From contig JAQFVV010006246.1 in NCBI GenBank assembly GCA_028023455.1, forward strand, positions 1,601,501-1,665,500: a DNA stretch of 64,000 nucleotides, read 5' to 3'. Within the stretch, counting starts at the first letter, position 1, and every line of letters begins with the position of its first letter. This stretch comes from Epiperipatus broadwayi. Lineage: Eukaryota > Onychophora > Udeonychophora > Euonychophora > Peripatidae. A program made the position numbers and the translations under genes. Below the pieces are notes generated by a model. That model saw only the letters and a program-made list of their open reading frames with translations, ran no database searches and was not told where the DNA came from. This document shows, piece by piece, positions 51,853 through 64,000 of this stretch.

Positions 51853-52329
51853 ATGTTAAAGTTATCAACATATTTTAAATATTTCCGTTTCTAATTCTAA
51901 TAAAAATATAGTATTGATTGATATTTAATTCTACAAAGCCAGTAATATATTTGCTAATTAATTTGTTTAACATTTGGATAATAAATACTCTTCAAATAAT
52001 TAATCAAAGCTATTTCTAATTTTATCGTCATATTAGAACGATTGAATTAAGTGCTATAATTAATATTCCTATATTTAAACGTGGATGGATAAATAATTCG
52101 CATGGATGTAATAAAATTGGAACATTTTAATAGAGAAATGTAGGGATTAATAACTTAATGAAAAACATTTTCATTTAAATTCTGCGTTTCATATGGTGAA
52201 GTTGTTCCATGTCTTAGGAGCCTCGTAAAATTGTTAATCTGATAGTGATTATAATAACCAATACAACGGATAAAATTGCATGTATGGAATTGAATTATAG
52301 TTATAATTATTGTTTCATAGATTTATTGT

Positions 52330-53110
52330 TCGACACATCGTACATGGATCCCACGGAGCACATTTGGAGTTATAAAATGTTATACAATCCGAGTTGTGAC
52401 ACACACCTGTTATAATTCATGTATTGAACTGTAAAATGCTTTACATTTAATTTATATCACACACACACTTGTTAAAGTTTATGTTAGATGCATAATGCAT
52501 TACTTTACGTTTATCATTATCGGAACTTGCATATGAAGTTCCTAAGTATATTTTATTAAGTTTAAATCAATAGGGGTTGAATACAATATTTATTTAAGAG
52601 AATAGCGCTTGTGAAACAGCTTGAAAAGTATTAAATGAATTCGTGAAATGTATCAATCTTTGTGAGGTATTTTGTTGGTCTTTCCAGATTTATAGTCTTA
52701 TACTAATATTACTTGTATTATATTACACATTTTAGTTTAAGCAAAAGAAGTAGTACATTAGTCGTCCTGATTAGCTTAGCATTTTATTATGCAAGAACCC
52801 ACATTTGCTAAAGTGTTAGTGTATTCTGAATAGTCAGAAGAACTGAGGGGGATGATTTTGCACTTTAATGTGAAGTAAATAGTAATGTTGTTTAAGAATG
52901 TTAAAGGGCTTTAATCTGTGCTGGTGGTTAATCCGCAGATTATTTTAATTGCTATTTTTGTATTTTACACATTCCTGCGCTGGTGGTTAATCCACGGAAT
53001 TGTGTGATTATACGTATTACTTTATGATGGTGTATAAATCCACCAAAGTGTTTAGTGTTATTTAATTCCCATGTGTAGATGAATACATCCACGGGAATAT
53101 GTTTTACTTC
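52330..53110. repeat. Degenerate tandem repeat region
   Basis: Two sets of drifted repeats. At 52370-52530, about 75-bp units contain TATAAAATGTTATACA / TGTAAAATGCTTTACAT and (T)GTGACACACACCTGTTA / ATCACACACACACTTGTTA. At 52915-53110, units contain GCTGGTGGTTAATCC(A/G)C(A/G)GA and later TGTATAAATCCACC and GAATACATCCACGGGAAT. At about 53590-53655 an AATAAAAGTGG, then TTATTGTGCCGTTGC, resembles an LTR R/U5 end, but no LTR mate is visible. Confidence 0.55.
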
Positions 53111-54927
53111 ACAGATATAAGTTGGGCAAAGTATTTTAGTTAATCTGCTAAATCATCTTCTTCATTTGTACGCATAATTTATAAGTTAGATCATTAAATT
53201 GGAGCAGGACATTCTATTCAAGTTACTAAATAATGGTTAACTGTTGGTTGATTATTGTTTACCGGAATGTAAGTTTACATTTTCACTTTATTTCATGATT
53301 ACATTATAGCTAATATCCTACAGATATAATATTTGTTATATTGTTATGAGTTTACGGTAGGGATTTAATGGATCTGGAAATGATGTTAAATATTTCATAA
53401 GTTGATGCTGAATATCGTATAATCTCATCAATATTCATTATATTAGATTGATATAAGGTAGGACTAGATTTTAAAACTGTACCTATGAGAAGTTATTGAA
53501 GAAAGTCAATGGACTTATAATTTATTTATTTTATTTGTTTATTTATTATTTTTTATTATAATATTGGAATTAATTATTAATTTTCATAAATTTGTAAATA
53601 AAAGTGGATTTATAATTAAACTTATTGTGCCGTTGCTATGTGTCATTCACAAAATCAGAAATCATAAACTTTGGATAGAGCATACATTATAGAGCATACA
53701 TTGAAGTACATATTATAGTCAACATGATATAAGAGTTTGGTAATATTTTGATAAAACATTTGAATGCTTCTCGTCTTTGGTAGTTTATGATGTGTGAGGT
53801 ACAATAAAATCCCATTTACCTTTTCCATCATTTTTGGCTTTGCGTATTTGATTTCAGTATACAATACAAATTAATTATTAAACTTGTAAACAGATTTCCC
53901 AAATAATAACATGATTGAATGTATTTACTTAACGTTTTTAAATTATCATTTGTCAATAATAAGAATCTCAATAATATAGTAAACTATAAAAAAAAAGAAC
54001 CCAAGTATTTATGTTTATTTATTGCAAAGCTTTACCTGGACTAGCATTTGTATTAAAAATCATATAGATGGTTTAAAATTTCATAATCTTATGTAGTTCT
54101 ACAAATTACGCCATCTTGTACATGGTCGGCCGTCGGGTCTCATACAATAAAATCACAAATTAAGGTTTAAAAGTAATAACATTGCACTTATAATTTGTTT
54201 AATGTATTTATCATACTAGTATGATAGGTCTTCGCGGTACACCCTGGCTGCGATTAAATTAAATCATAAAAGTTTATGTTAGATCATTGGTTTGGTGTAT
54301 GGTAAGTTGCTCCAGATGTTGATTGTGGTCTTTGGTGCATAAAATAGATAGCATGATATGCTTTTGGTTACAGCTCTTAATAGCTGACAATAATTGAGTG
54401 AGAGTTGATCAGTGATCAAGGTTACAATTCTTAGTGCACTTACGTTACGTAGTTGGGACCACACAATCAAATGGTTACAATTTCTGATGCTGCAACGTGT
54501 TCATACACGAGAGGTAGTTGAGAGGGCAATGGCCTTCAATGGCTATAGTTGGCCACATCAAAATTTATGGTTACAATATATATATATTAACTTACTGCAG
54601 AAATATCTAGTGACATACAAATACCATATGTGTGATATTGATTTAAAATAAAATTATTTATATTATGTGAAGTTCATTTACAATATATGTATTATGTACA
54701 CACACTAAATATGATACATACATAAGGGATATACATTTTAACTTAATACAGAAATGTCTAGTGATATATATCAAATATAAATGTCCAGTCAATTTAAAGT
54801 GCAATATAGTTTTACATTTTTATTTACTGTGTCAATACTAAAAACTTAAAAATAATAAACATATTTTTTTATATTAAGTGATTTTATTGTCTATGCAGTA
54901 AAAAGAAATAAAATAATTGTTTTTTCT

Positions 54928-55099
54928 AACCACAATTGAAGTTTTTAGGTTTAACTTGAAATAAAAGCATTGGTGGGGGAGGGGGTCACAATTTAATTAA
55001 GTCAATGCCTATTTTTTATCACAAGAGATGGGCTTAATTAATTTTTAGATCTCCCCATGCTTTTATTTTAAGTTAAACCTAAAAACTCCAATTGTGGTT
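54928..55099. mobile_element. Foldback element, about 172 bp
   Basis: The left arm AACCACAATTGAAGTTTTTA, then GGTTTAACTTGAAATAAAAG and CATTGGTGGGGGAG, pairs with the right arm CTCCCCATGCTTTTATTTTA, then AGTTAAACCTAAAAACT and CCAATTGTGGTT. Only a few mismatches. No ORF. Confidence 0.88.
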
Positions 55100-57786
55100 G
55101 AAGAAACAACTTTTTTTTTCATTGCTCACTCAATAAAAGCATTTAATATAAACAGTTTTTAACTCTATTATGAAATGAATGATCAAACTTGAACTGTAAC
55201 AATTTTAAAAAGGTAAATAGTACAGTCATATTCATCTGGAGATACTTATTCTAACTTTGTGATCTTGCAAAAAAATGCATACATGAGATCGTTGGAAAAA
55301 TGGTGACATAAAATTTTATTTAAAAAAAAAGAAAAACTATCACATATTTACTTTATAATGATGACTACATTTATTCTAATCAAAATAATAAATGATCACT
55401 GGGATGCACTGAACTTTTTGATGTCATACAAATTAAAAATGAAAGTGTCTATTTATTCGTCCCAGCATATTTTAAAATGTTAAATTAAGGTAGCAAAGTA
55501 AGATGCTCAGTAATAAGTTTATCGCAATTGGAAAATTATGAAATACTGAAGTAAAAAAATAATTTATTTTCTTTTTTGGAAAATTGTAAATGTGTTTAAT
55601 TTAGTGTTTATGTACAGATTTCTTTCTAAGATAGAGTTTCAATCATGTCAAGGTTATGTATAAATTTTCTTTTTTAAAAAAATTGTTTTACACAGTATTA
55701 AAATAATAGTTACAAATTTTCTGAACCAGTATCCTATAAATTTTAGTTATGCTAATTATTGTTTTTGGTTTTTTTTAGAAATAATACATTTGTGATAACC
55801 CTTTAATAGTTCAGATGAATACCACATTTTTATGTATTTACACATGTAACTGTTATTGTTTTTGTCCTTCCAAAAAATTGAACTTATTACCTAATCCATA
55901 TTTTAATATGCATTCTTCAGAATTTGAATAAAAATAATTTGGAAAAATATAAATATTGCAATGATAATAGATTTGAAGCTCATACTAAAGCCTGCTATTG
56001 CTTCCCAATGTTTAGGCTTAATAATTTAGCCAATGCTTAAATATATTGTAAGAAGTCTTAACTGAACTCTAATCCAGAGTTTGGTGATCAGTATACTAAA
56101 GGACTTTGGCAGTTTGTAAGCCTAAAGGACAATAAAATTTTCTGCTCGTCATTGTTTATTCAAATATCTTACATACATCTTCCATAACTTTACATATATC
56201 ACTACATATAAATCATGAATGCTGTTTAAAAGAATTCAGATATTGGCATTTTTATTTAAATTTTATTGGATTGGTTCACTGAAACAAAGTCCATTAAGGC
56301 ACCACTTCACAACTTTTTTGAGGAGTAATTAGGAACTCGGGTTCAAGTCTTTATTTTTTAAATAATGACAATCTCATTTGCAAACACATTAGACTTAAAC
56401 ACAATATTGCACAATTTAGTTATTTAATTTAAATCTCTTATTGAAGTGAGAAAATGTGAAAATAGCAATTGAAACAAAGGCTAAAATTTTGAACTCAACA
56501 ATACTTATTTCAGACGTTACTAACAAATAGGAAATGTTTTGACTCTCCCTATTATTGATTTTTCAAAATTTCTAAATTTGTATGTAAGATCATTGGTTCT
56601 CATTATTTTTTTATCTCCCCTCCTTCCAAACCTGATTGATGTTTTAATAATTAGCATATTAGAAATAATAATCAAATAATTTCAAAAAATATACATATAC
56701 TTTACTAACATAATACAAATATATTATTCATTTTAGAGCAAAAAATAAATAAATTAAAACATAATAATATAATATAATGGTAAGATTTGCAATTAAATAA
56801 ATGTTAGTTTATAATTTAATAAGCTATTATTTTATAGCATTATACATATATATCAAAACAGTCTTACCAAATTTCTCACTGTAAGCATTTATGTCCAAAA
56901 ATCTTGTTTATCAATGTATTTTTGGTTTTAGGCATTCCTATGACAGTTTATCAATTGGTTGATCGATTTCAAATTTCCAATTAATATATCTGACTGGTTC
57001 CTTATGGTAGGTCTCTTTATTCCATGAATTTATCATTTTTCTCTTTATTTTATCCATAGGCTAGTTGTGAACAGTAAATTCTTTTATTTTTTCACTCTCT
57101 AAGTTAGAGTATCTGGCATTGGTATGTTTCTTTTGTCACTGTTTAGTTATAGGTTAAACATTAGTTGATGAAATTTTGGATAGTTTTGCATTATTATTTT
57201 ATATTGAAGGTTGTGGTAGCTTATAATGTGTAAATTGAGGTAGCTTTCTTGGTGTTCATGTTGCATTGTGTCATTGTCTGAATTCATTATTCTTCATTGA
57301 TTTGTATAGAAATGAAAAGTAATCACATGCTAATTTAAATCAATCAAAACGTTGATATAATTAAAAAAAATAAAGAAGAATTGAGAGTGGATCTTTTTTT
57401 TTGTCATGAGAATGATATTGTAACTTTTTTAAAAAAAATATTAGTAAATTTCTATTTACTAATTTTAGTCAAAAAAAGAATTTTTATGTTTCCAAGTGAG
57501 ATTTTAGAGATAAAAAAAATTTGAAAGGTATTTCAGGAGGGTTATTATATAAATAGAGAAGCTAATTATAATTTGCTTATATATAAAAGCATTGATGCTC
57601 TGTATGGGGAGCTGTGATAAATATTCATTGGCATAAAATTTTAAAATTTAAATGTAATCTTTCATTTCATCACTGAAACTTCATATCACTTTACAAGTAA
57701 TTAACTATTTCAATAATATTATTCTAATATATATATATATATATATAATATTATATTTAATGTTTTCACAGTTGTATGATGTAGAT
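55100..57786. other. Intronic AT-rich stretch
   Basis: No exon visible. A tRNA box-B-like CGGGTTCAAGTC at about 56339-56350 lacks a convincing box A. A (TA)n run lies at 57728-57746. Confidence 0.4.
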
Positions 57787-57957
57787 AAATTATAACTTTT
57801 TGGGCTGCACCGTGTATTATTTTCCATTACATACCAATATTTCAATGGACTAGCATCTGCCATTAAGTTAACCTTGATAATGGTGGATGCTAGTCCATCA
57901 AAATATTGGCATGTAATAGAAAATAATATATGGTGTAGCCCAAAATGTAATAATTTA
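57787..57957. mobile_element. Foldback element, about 171 bp
   Basis: Left arm: TTTTTGGGCTGCACCGTGTA, TTACATACCAATATTTCAAT, GGACTAGCATCTGCCATTA. The right arm carries the reverse complement with scattered transitions (TAATGGTGGATGCTAGTCC, ATATTGGCATGTAATAGAAA, GGTGTAGCCCAAAATG). A short loop of about 15 bp. No ORF. Confidence 0.88.
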
Positions 57958-58480
57958 TATTTATATATAAATATAATTCCTATAGTAAATTACTTTGCCA
58001 GGTCCAACATTTGGCATTAGCAGATGTCTTAAATGACAGATTGAGAAATACTAATTTTTTAAACCCAGAATCAAAAAGAATGTATGGAGGTATGAGAAAA
58101 CATTGGAAGTGAGATTAATACAATAAGGCTTTATTATACTTCAAAAATATTTAGAGAATTAATGGGAAACAATAGAAATGCAAAACGGAAGCAATCATAG
58201 CATAAATAAATAGATTGCATATTACATCTGCAATTAAAAAACTTAGTTACTCCAGTTGTAATTTAAACAGAGTGAAGATATAAAAACAGCATAAAGTAAA
58301 TGTAATCTTCAAATATAAAGTGCTTAATATGTAATTTGTTGCATAATTTTAATTTCACATTACTAATAGTTGTAGTAACATTGAAAGCTCATTTAGTGAA
58401 ATGACAGTTTATATGTAAATAAAATAATTGTTTATAAAAGACAAAATATTACATTATAAATTATTATTATTTTTGACTAG

Positions 58481-58662
58481 CATCTGGTGAAGAATTGACA
58501 GGAGATAGTGGTCAGATAGCCTCACCTCTGTATCCTAAAAACTATCCAAATTTTGCAGATTACTTCTGGTTAATTACAGTGAGTTCAAGTAAAGTCATTG
58601 TGCTTGCATTTATTGCCTTAGACATAGAAGATAGTGATGATTGTAATGCTGATTTTATTGAG
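58481..58662 (+). CDS. CUB3, first exon (first disulfide lost)
   Basis: The acceptor is ATTTTTGACTAG and the donor GTATGTCT at 58663. Entering in phase 1 it encodes SSGEELTGDSGQIASPLYP, NFADYFWLITVS, KVIVLAFIALDIEDSDDC and NADFIE. The G-x-I-x-S-P-x-Y-P turn and the aromatic W are kept, but both Cys1 (here in SSGEEL) and Cys2 (here ADYFW) are absent, so the N-terminal disulfide is lost as a pair. Cys3 (DDC) is present. The exon ends in phase 0 inside the D-F-I-E strand, later than the internal splits in CUB1 and CUB2. Confidence 0.9.
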
Positions 58663-59945
58663 GTATGTCTATGTAATGTACAAATTATTAATTTATAATA
58701 TTAGTTTTATAGGAAAGTTTATTGATATTTTTGAGAAATGTAGTTATTGTTATGAAACTGTTACATGTATAATAAAAAAAATTAAGAAAAATAAATAAAG
58801 AAATTGTATATTTGAAAATTAATAATTTTTACAAAAGTATTATATGTATATAAATAAAATTCCCAGTTTATGAATTAGGCTATAGTATCAATAATAAGAC
58901 CATGCTCCATGTAGTTATATATGTATCCAATGATGTCAAACCTCTGCTGATTTTTATTTTATAAATTTATTTAAAAACAGAAGGTGAAGTTTTAGAGACA
59001 TAGTACTGAAAAGAAAATAGCATTTCATTATATTTTAATATTCAGGAACAGTCTTTATATATGCTATTATTTAATACATTTTTAAAAAAAACTTAAGAAT
59101 GAATCGTGATCAGATAAACAAAAGTATATAAATGTATTATAATTTGAACTTTTTTAACTAATCTGACAACATTTAGTTGTCTACTCTTTTTTTCTTCTGT
59201 ATTTTATTTTGTAATTTCTCGAATAAAAAATAAATTTTAAAAGTTAAATCTAACCAATATTCTAAATTTTCTGAGTCTTGATTAAAAATGATTGTAGTGT
59301 CTTGATCATTTAAACATTATCTGTATTATAATGGACAATAGGCACATAATATCTATCACTAGAGAGAATCATTAGGCCTTTAGCTAGAAATTTTATAGTT
59401 TACTGATGAGGATACAAGTATAAATGCCTACCACAATTGTACCATCACTCAGATATCTAAAATCACCTCTATATTGTGGAAATTTTAGATTTGTGGCAAA
59501 TTACAATTGGCAGAATAGAACAATAAACAAAAGACTGGACAAATGTAACAATCAATAAAACAATGTTCATTAACAATTTAACAAGCATAATATACAGTTC
59601 AATTGTAGGATTTAAATATGACATGATTTAAATAGTGATTATCTCTTTTCATGTAAGTATATAATAGTTTAAATATAGCTTCCTGAAATTTTTTAGTTTG
59701 TAATATTAGATAATCTCTAAAGTTTGATAATGATTCTACAATTTATCCAGATAAAAACACTTATGTATTTCACATTTCCATTAACCAAAAAATCAATAAT
59801 AAAATGGCTCTTATCTACTATAGATGCTCACACATGCAGGCAATAAGCATATATGCTGTGCATTAGATCCAGCTATTAAAAAATATAGAATGACAATAAA
59901 TATTTAGTGTTTTCCTGAAGGTTTGTAATGATGGTGTTCTAGTTG

Positions 59946-60067
59946 TATTTTTATACTGGACTATTTTCATCAGCTAATATATGTATTGAATGTCTTTAGA
60001 ATAAATGTTTCTAAAGACATTCAATACATATGTTCAGATTATGAAAATAGTCCAATATAAAAATATG
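59946..60067. mobile_element. Compact hairpin element, about 122 bp
   Basis: Arms TATTTTTATACTGGACTATT and ATATGTATTGAATGTCTTTA pair with CTAAAGACATTCAATACATA and GAAAATAGTCCAATATAAAA around a loop of about 8 bases. It is the same family as the split arms at 36841-36910 and 37317-37375. Confidence 0.88.
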
Positions 60068-60369
60068 ACAATAAATATGTCTTTTAAACACTAAAATGTT
60101 ATAAAGCATATATATATATAACGGGAAGGAAAATGTCTTTATCCAATGCAAAGCATAAATCTCCATGAAGCAGCTCAAGTGGATATAATAAAATAGAGGG
60201 GGGGGGGTCAAACAATAAATTCATGTGGTGGGTAAATATCCAGAACCATCATATACCATGCACACACATGTATATCATTTTTTAAATTTCAGATGTGTAT
60301 GATGCAAACGGTAAACAAGCAAAACTACTATTGAATTTAATTAGGTTTTCAAATTAATTATTAAAAACT

Positions 60370-60525
60370 ATACAATATATGAAAAAAAAATTTTTTTTTT
60401 TTTTCAAACTTTCTTTTTTTCTAATAATTTTTTCCCCTCGAAAAGTAACATGGATTGTAATTAAACAATCATGGAAATGATTTTTTTTTTTCAAAAAACT
60501 TTTTACGAGGGGGGGGGGATATTAA
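60370..60525. repeat. Homopolymer-rich inverted segment
   Basis: T-runs and A-runs flank CCCCTCGAAAAGT and its partner CTTTTTACGAGGGGGG, with a self-complementary centre (CATGGATTGTAATTAAACAA, then TCATGG). Probably a degraded hairpin element; the G9 run is prone to sequencing error. Confidence 0.55.
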
Positions 60526-60889
60526 ACTTTAAGAAACAAACTAGTTTAAAGCTATTATGCAATATCAGATATCTAAGGATTAAATCATATAAACATTAAT
60601 AAAAAAATAATTTATAAAAAAAATAAATACCTAAATATAAAATTACTTCATTGAACTTATCTATTACTGGCTATTGATAATGTCTTAAGGTAATCTACTT
60701 ATGAAGTATGAGAAAAGGTTGTGAAGGAGATATTATTTTCCAGAGAAGTTAAATGTTATATAGATGTACATATGTATGAATGGAGATAATAGTTCCATCT
60801 CTTTATTTACAGATTTTTTTAATCTTGTAAAGATAATGTCCTGATATTTTTCTTTCATATTGAGAAATGCATTTAATTAAATGGCATTT

Positions 60890-61070
60890 TTGGTGGTGTC
60901 TAGCTCTTGATGGTTTCTCAGCAAGTGAAGGATGACTGTAGGCTACATACTAAAGAGTGAAGTTTGTTTCCCAGCACTTGACCTGCTTATAGTTTTTAAC
61001 ACAACTACTGGTAAAAATTTTGGGTACATCATTCTAAGCAGGCAAAGATAATCCCAAGATGAAACAGGCT
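60890..61070 (+). mobile_element. Possible SINE fragment
   Basis: Less AT-rich block TGGTGTCTAGCTCTTGATGG, then GTGAAGTTTGTTTCCCAGCA, spaced like tRNA boxes A and B but both degenerate. Could equally be another old repeat. Confidence 0.3.
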
Positions 61071-62468
61071 CAATGACAAAAGCAGAATTTTATCACTCTG
61101 AGTTGGTCTTTTTATAACATTAAGTTTTTAATTCTCATTTACCAAAAATTTTTAATTAACAAAATAAGTGATGACCTGCTATATTTTTTTTAACTTGGAT
61201 AAGCCAATAATTAATTCCATTCAATAGATTTACAAGAAATGTATTAATTCATTAAGCCAATAATTATTTTCATTTAATAGATTTACCCAACATTTTTTTA
61301 ATTAGATAAATTTAAGTTTACAGAAAACAAAATATTAAAACCAGAAACAAGACTTCATAAAAAATAAAAAATTCTAAGAATTTTAATTGACAAGAAAGTA
61401 ATGAAATAATTATGAATTGATAAAAGTTTTACAGATTGAGTATTGTTCCTGTAATATACATTTTAAACATATTTACAATAATTTTAGTTACAAAGTTTCT
61501 TTTTTTTACAAACTAAAATAACATCAACTATGCTTAATTAAAACAGATCTTTATTCAATGTGTGCGCATATGTAATACAAACATATAAAAAAAATTTCTG
61601 AAATTAAACTTGTGATTTGCCAAACATTAAATATTTTAAAATTAACTTAGATATTGAAATAAAAACGTTTTATCACAATATATTCTATATTATAAATATG
61701 AAATGGTGGAACAGTATAAGATTTGAACAGCATTTGACTGACTCTTTAAAATAAGAAAGGTTAAAAATTTTATGGACAATAAATGAAAGCATGAACATGC
61801 TGAAGAATATCCATTTAATAAGTTATCACATTTATAATAAAAATCACAGAAAAATAAATAAAGGTAGACATGATATAAATTAAGATATTTATGTGTCTAT
61901 TAAATAGTTGAGAGTTTTATGAAAAATATATGATTGTAAAAAAAAATTATTACATTTAAGCTTAAACAGTTGATCAAATAAAATATAATTATTGAAATAT
62001 TGTCATTTATTCAAAGCAAATAATGTGTCTACTCAGCACATATAGTAAGTAATAATTAAAGATTTAATATTATAATAATAAAAATTAAGACCTTTAATTC
62101 ATTTATTGAAGTTATTTATAATAATTTTTAAAATAAGTTATTAAATATTTACTACTTTTTATGATCACAAGCATAAAAAATTGGTAACATTGATGTTAAT
62201 AAGAGTATAATGTATGAAATGCTTTTTGTTACATGAAGTCTAAATTTTATAAAATTATATTTGCAACTAAAGATATTTTACTAAGTATTTAATAAAATGC
62301 ATAGAGTGATATTTTTTATGACAGCTACAAAATTTAGTTATTGGAATCTATTAATATTGCTCTCTTATATGTTTATTGTTAAAATTATTTGAGATTGAAA
62401 ACAAAGAAGTTTCTTTTATATATAATTTTCTGTGAGCAAAAATCAAAATTTATTTGGATTGTTTTTAG

Positions 62469-62682
62469 ATATTTGATGGAAATTCTCAAGATGATAATTC
62501 TCTTGGATATTTTTGTGGGACTAGAATTCCTGAGCCAATTCATAGTACAGGAAATCAATTATATGTGATATTTAAGTCTAATAATTTAAGAAATAGTCAT
62601 GGTTTTTTGCTTAACTGGAATGCTTATATTAGTACCACTGAAGTATCATTTAATTCCACACCTCCTTCAGAAAGTTCCCAAG
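62469..62682 (+). CDS. CUB3, second exon plus Ser/Thr-rich linker
   Basis: The acceptor is GGATTGTTTTTAG and the donor GTATGTTA at 62683. Entering in phase 0 it reads IFDGNSQDDNSLGYFCGTRI, PEPIHSTGNQLYVIFKSNN and NSHGFLLNWNAYI, completing the CUB with Cys4 (YFCG) and the closing S-H-G-F-x-L-x-W. The loop residue that is Asp in CUB2 is Asn here (KSNN). About 17 residues then follow, rich in Ser, Thr and Pro (STTEVSFNSTPPSESSQ), with an N-S-T glycosylation sequon. This suggests a spacer to a further domain or the membrane. It ends in phase 1, so the gene continues downstream of this exon. Confidence 0.92.
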
Positions 62683-62813
62683 GTATGTTATAATTGCATT
62701 AATTATTTATGATTTTACAACAGAATATTTGTTTTAAAAATAATGTTTTAGTGAACTAGTTATTAACTTATTAATTGGCTATTAATTTATCTTGTATATT
62801 TTTTCAAAGTTAA

Positions 62814-62893
<80 letters not shown>

Positions 62894-63837
62894 CGTTTTT
62901 ACATAATCAGAATTGAGCTTCTAGTAGTTTCTATCAGGATCGGTTAGATTCTGATTGCTTCAATTTATAATTTTCTGACAATTATTACTCAAAAATATTG
63001 AACAGAATGAGATAAATTGTTGACATGTACTTTTTTGCCACAGTCTTAATTTTTATGAGAGAAAAAGTATGTTTATGGTATAGATTTCTACACAGAAAAA
63101 TAGAATGAAAAAAAGAGAATAATATGCAGTTATTCAATGAAACTATCTTACTGAAGGAATAAATCATGTTTATAAAGCAGGTCAATTGTGCAAAAAATGA
63201 CATGATAAAAGTTGCATTACCTATCATGTTAAAACCTAACCAGTACTAAAACATTTACATAATGCCAACAGAAACATAAATATAAATTTACTATCTACAA
63301 TCTTAAAAATGGCTACTTTCATTAAAAAAATAACAATTTCTTAACTAAAGTACATCTATAATTATCGTCTAAAACTATGAACTTCAAGAAGCAATCTACT
63401 ACTGAATAATTTAAATGTGATTTAAAACTTTTTACAATATTTAGTAGTCTTTTTTATTACAGTATATAATGTTATTGTTTTAATTCTACATATTCTACAA
63501 TTAAAATTTTTAAATGATATGTGTCAAATTCAGCTACCTAAAGCTTTTTATAGCTTTTATTATAACTACTTCATATAGAGTAAAATATGCATTATTGATT
63601 TCCTCTAATATTATAAGAATTTCATAAAAGCAAGACATTTTTATACTATATTTCAGCTATCTAAATCTCATTATAACTCTTAATGATCTGATATGTATAA
63701 ATATTTCACCATTCGATAATTCTAATTATGTCTACAAGTATAACATGATATTGTAACAAATGCTACAACCAATATCTCTTACTGCTCTTAAAAAAATATT
63801 TTTTTAAATGTAATTATTCCAAATTTTATTTTTTTTT
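62683..63837. other. Downstream intron sequence, no exon seen
   Basis: Starts with a consensus donor. It contains a pure (TA)n tract at 62816-62892 and AT-rich sequence. No acceptor with an open CUB-like frame was found before the window end. Confidence 0.5.
62816..62892. repeat. (TA)n tract, about 77 bp
   Basis: Pure TA dinucleotide run about 135 bp after the CUB3 second exon. Confidence 0.95.
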
Positions 63838-63849
63838 AAATATAAGCAA

Positions 63850-63999
63850 ATGCAGATAATTCAGGTTTATGCCCCAACAAGTTCTCATAGTGATGAAGTA
63901 GTAGAAGATTTTTATATGGATGTACAAAAGGCTTTTGATCAGAGTAAACAACATTTTAAAATTGTTATGGGAGACTTTAATGCTAGAATTGGTAGATAA
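63850..63999 (+). pseudogene. BovB/RTE-type LINE endonuclease fragment
   Basis: The frame from 63850 reads MQIIQVYAPTSSHSDEVVED, then FYMDVQKAFDQ and FKIVMGDFNARIGR, ending at a TAA at 63997-63999. The I-Q-V-Y-A-P-T and G-D-F-N-A-x-I-G blocks are the central part of an APE-type endonuclease of RTE/BovB-like LINEs. Only about 50 residues are visible, preceded by non-coding sequence, so it is 5'-truncated and interrupted. Whether the element continues in another frame beyond the window is unknown. Confidence 0.8.
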
Positions 64000-64000
64000 A

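Larger units (their letters stand above)
46228..58480. other. Intron between CUB2 and CUB3 (12.3 kb)
   Basis: GT-AG, phase 1. It contains hairpins at 46330-46465, 47396-47489, 54928-55099 and 57787-57957, a less AT-rich island at about 48905-51740, and degenerate tandem repeats at about 52330-53110. No further CUB exon is seen, and the phases on both sides agree without one. Confidence 0.6.
58663..62468. other. Intron between CUB3 exons
   Basis: GT-AG, 3.8 kb, phase 0. It includes the compact hairpin at 59946-60067, a homopolymer-rich inverted segment at 60370-60525, and a possible SINE fragment at about 60890-61070. The rest is AT-rich with no exon. Confidence 0.6.

Noticed and set aside
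54279-54651. Overlapping plus and minus ORFs near 54.4 kb
   Set aside because: No family resemblance and no exon borders consistent with neighbours.
56280-56350. SINE or tRNA fragment with CGGGTTCAAGTC
   Set aside because: Box-B-like string alone; no matching box A at the right distance.
59990-60211. Minus-strand ORF of 66 residues
   Set aside because: Overlaps a hairpin element and is only a composition-driven open frame.

Overview
The window looks like nuclear DNA of an AT-rich animal, most likely an invertebrate with a large, repeat-laden genome. The evidence is spliced CUB-domain exons with GT-AG introns of 2-12 kb, several clades of non-LTR retrotransposons (LINEs), tRNA-derived SINEs, foldback (MITE-like) elements, and long (TAA)n and (TA)n microsatellites. 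I cannot name the species or phylum from sequence alone. Nothing prokaryotic is present.

Region 1 (1-15388) is a nest of LINEs embedded in long, nearly pure (TAA)n arrays. In order it holds: an L1/Tx1-type LINE (+) with a CCHC ORF1 and a nearly complete ORF2; a 45-bp TAA tail; a 57-bp orphan 3' tip of a Jockey/CR1-type LINE; about 615 bp of (TAA)n; a 5'-truncated second L1/Tx1-type LINE (+) of a different family; about 430 bp of (TAA)n; a Jockey/CR1-type LINE (-) with an open ORF2; about 545 bp of (TAA)n; and a related but broken Jockey/CR1-type LINE (+). The last two sit head to head. They are almost identical in their inner halves (ORF1 and the start of the endonuclease) and abruptly diverged in their outer halves.

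Region 2 (15389-31951) has no recognisable host gene. It contains a foldback element, an antisense Ty3/gypsy-like gag remnant with a coiled-coil segment, two clean two-copy tandem duplications, a MITE, and degenerate tandem repeats with an LTR-like look.

Region 3 (31952-62682) is the one host gene I can support. Six plus-strand exons encode three consecutive CUB domains, each split over two exons, with phase-1 introns between the domains. The protein is probably secreted or an ectodomain; its signal peptide, other domains and C-terminus are not found here. The third CUB has lost the first conserved disulfide as a matched pair. The introns carry antisense RTE-type LINE fragments, tRNA-like SINEs, many inverted repeats and (TA)n runs. 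A less AT-rich island at about 48.9-51.8 kb in the fourth intron may hold a separate promoter or first exon, or an unrecognised insertion.

Region 4 (62683-64000) is the following intron, or 3' flank, ending in a BovB/RTE-type endonuclease fragment at the window edge.
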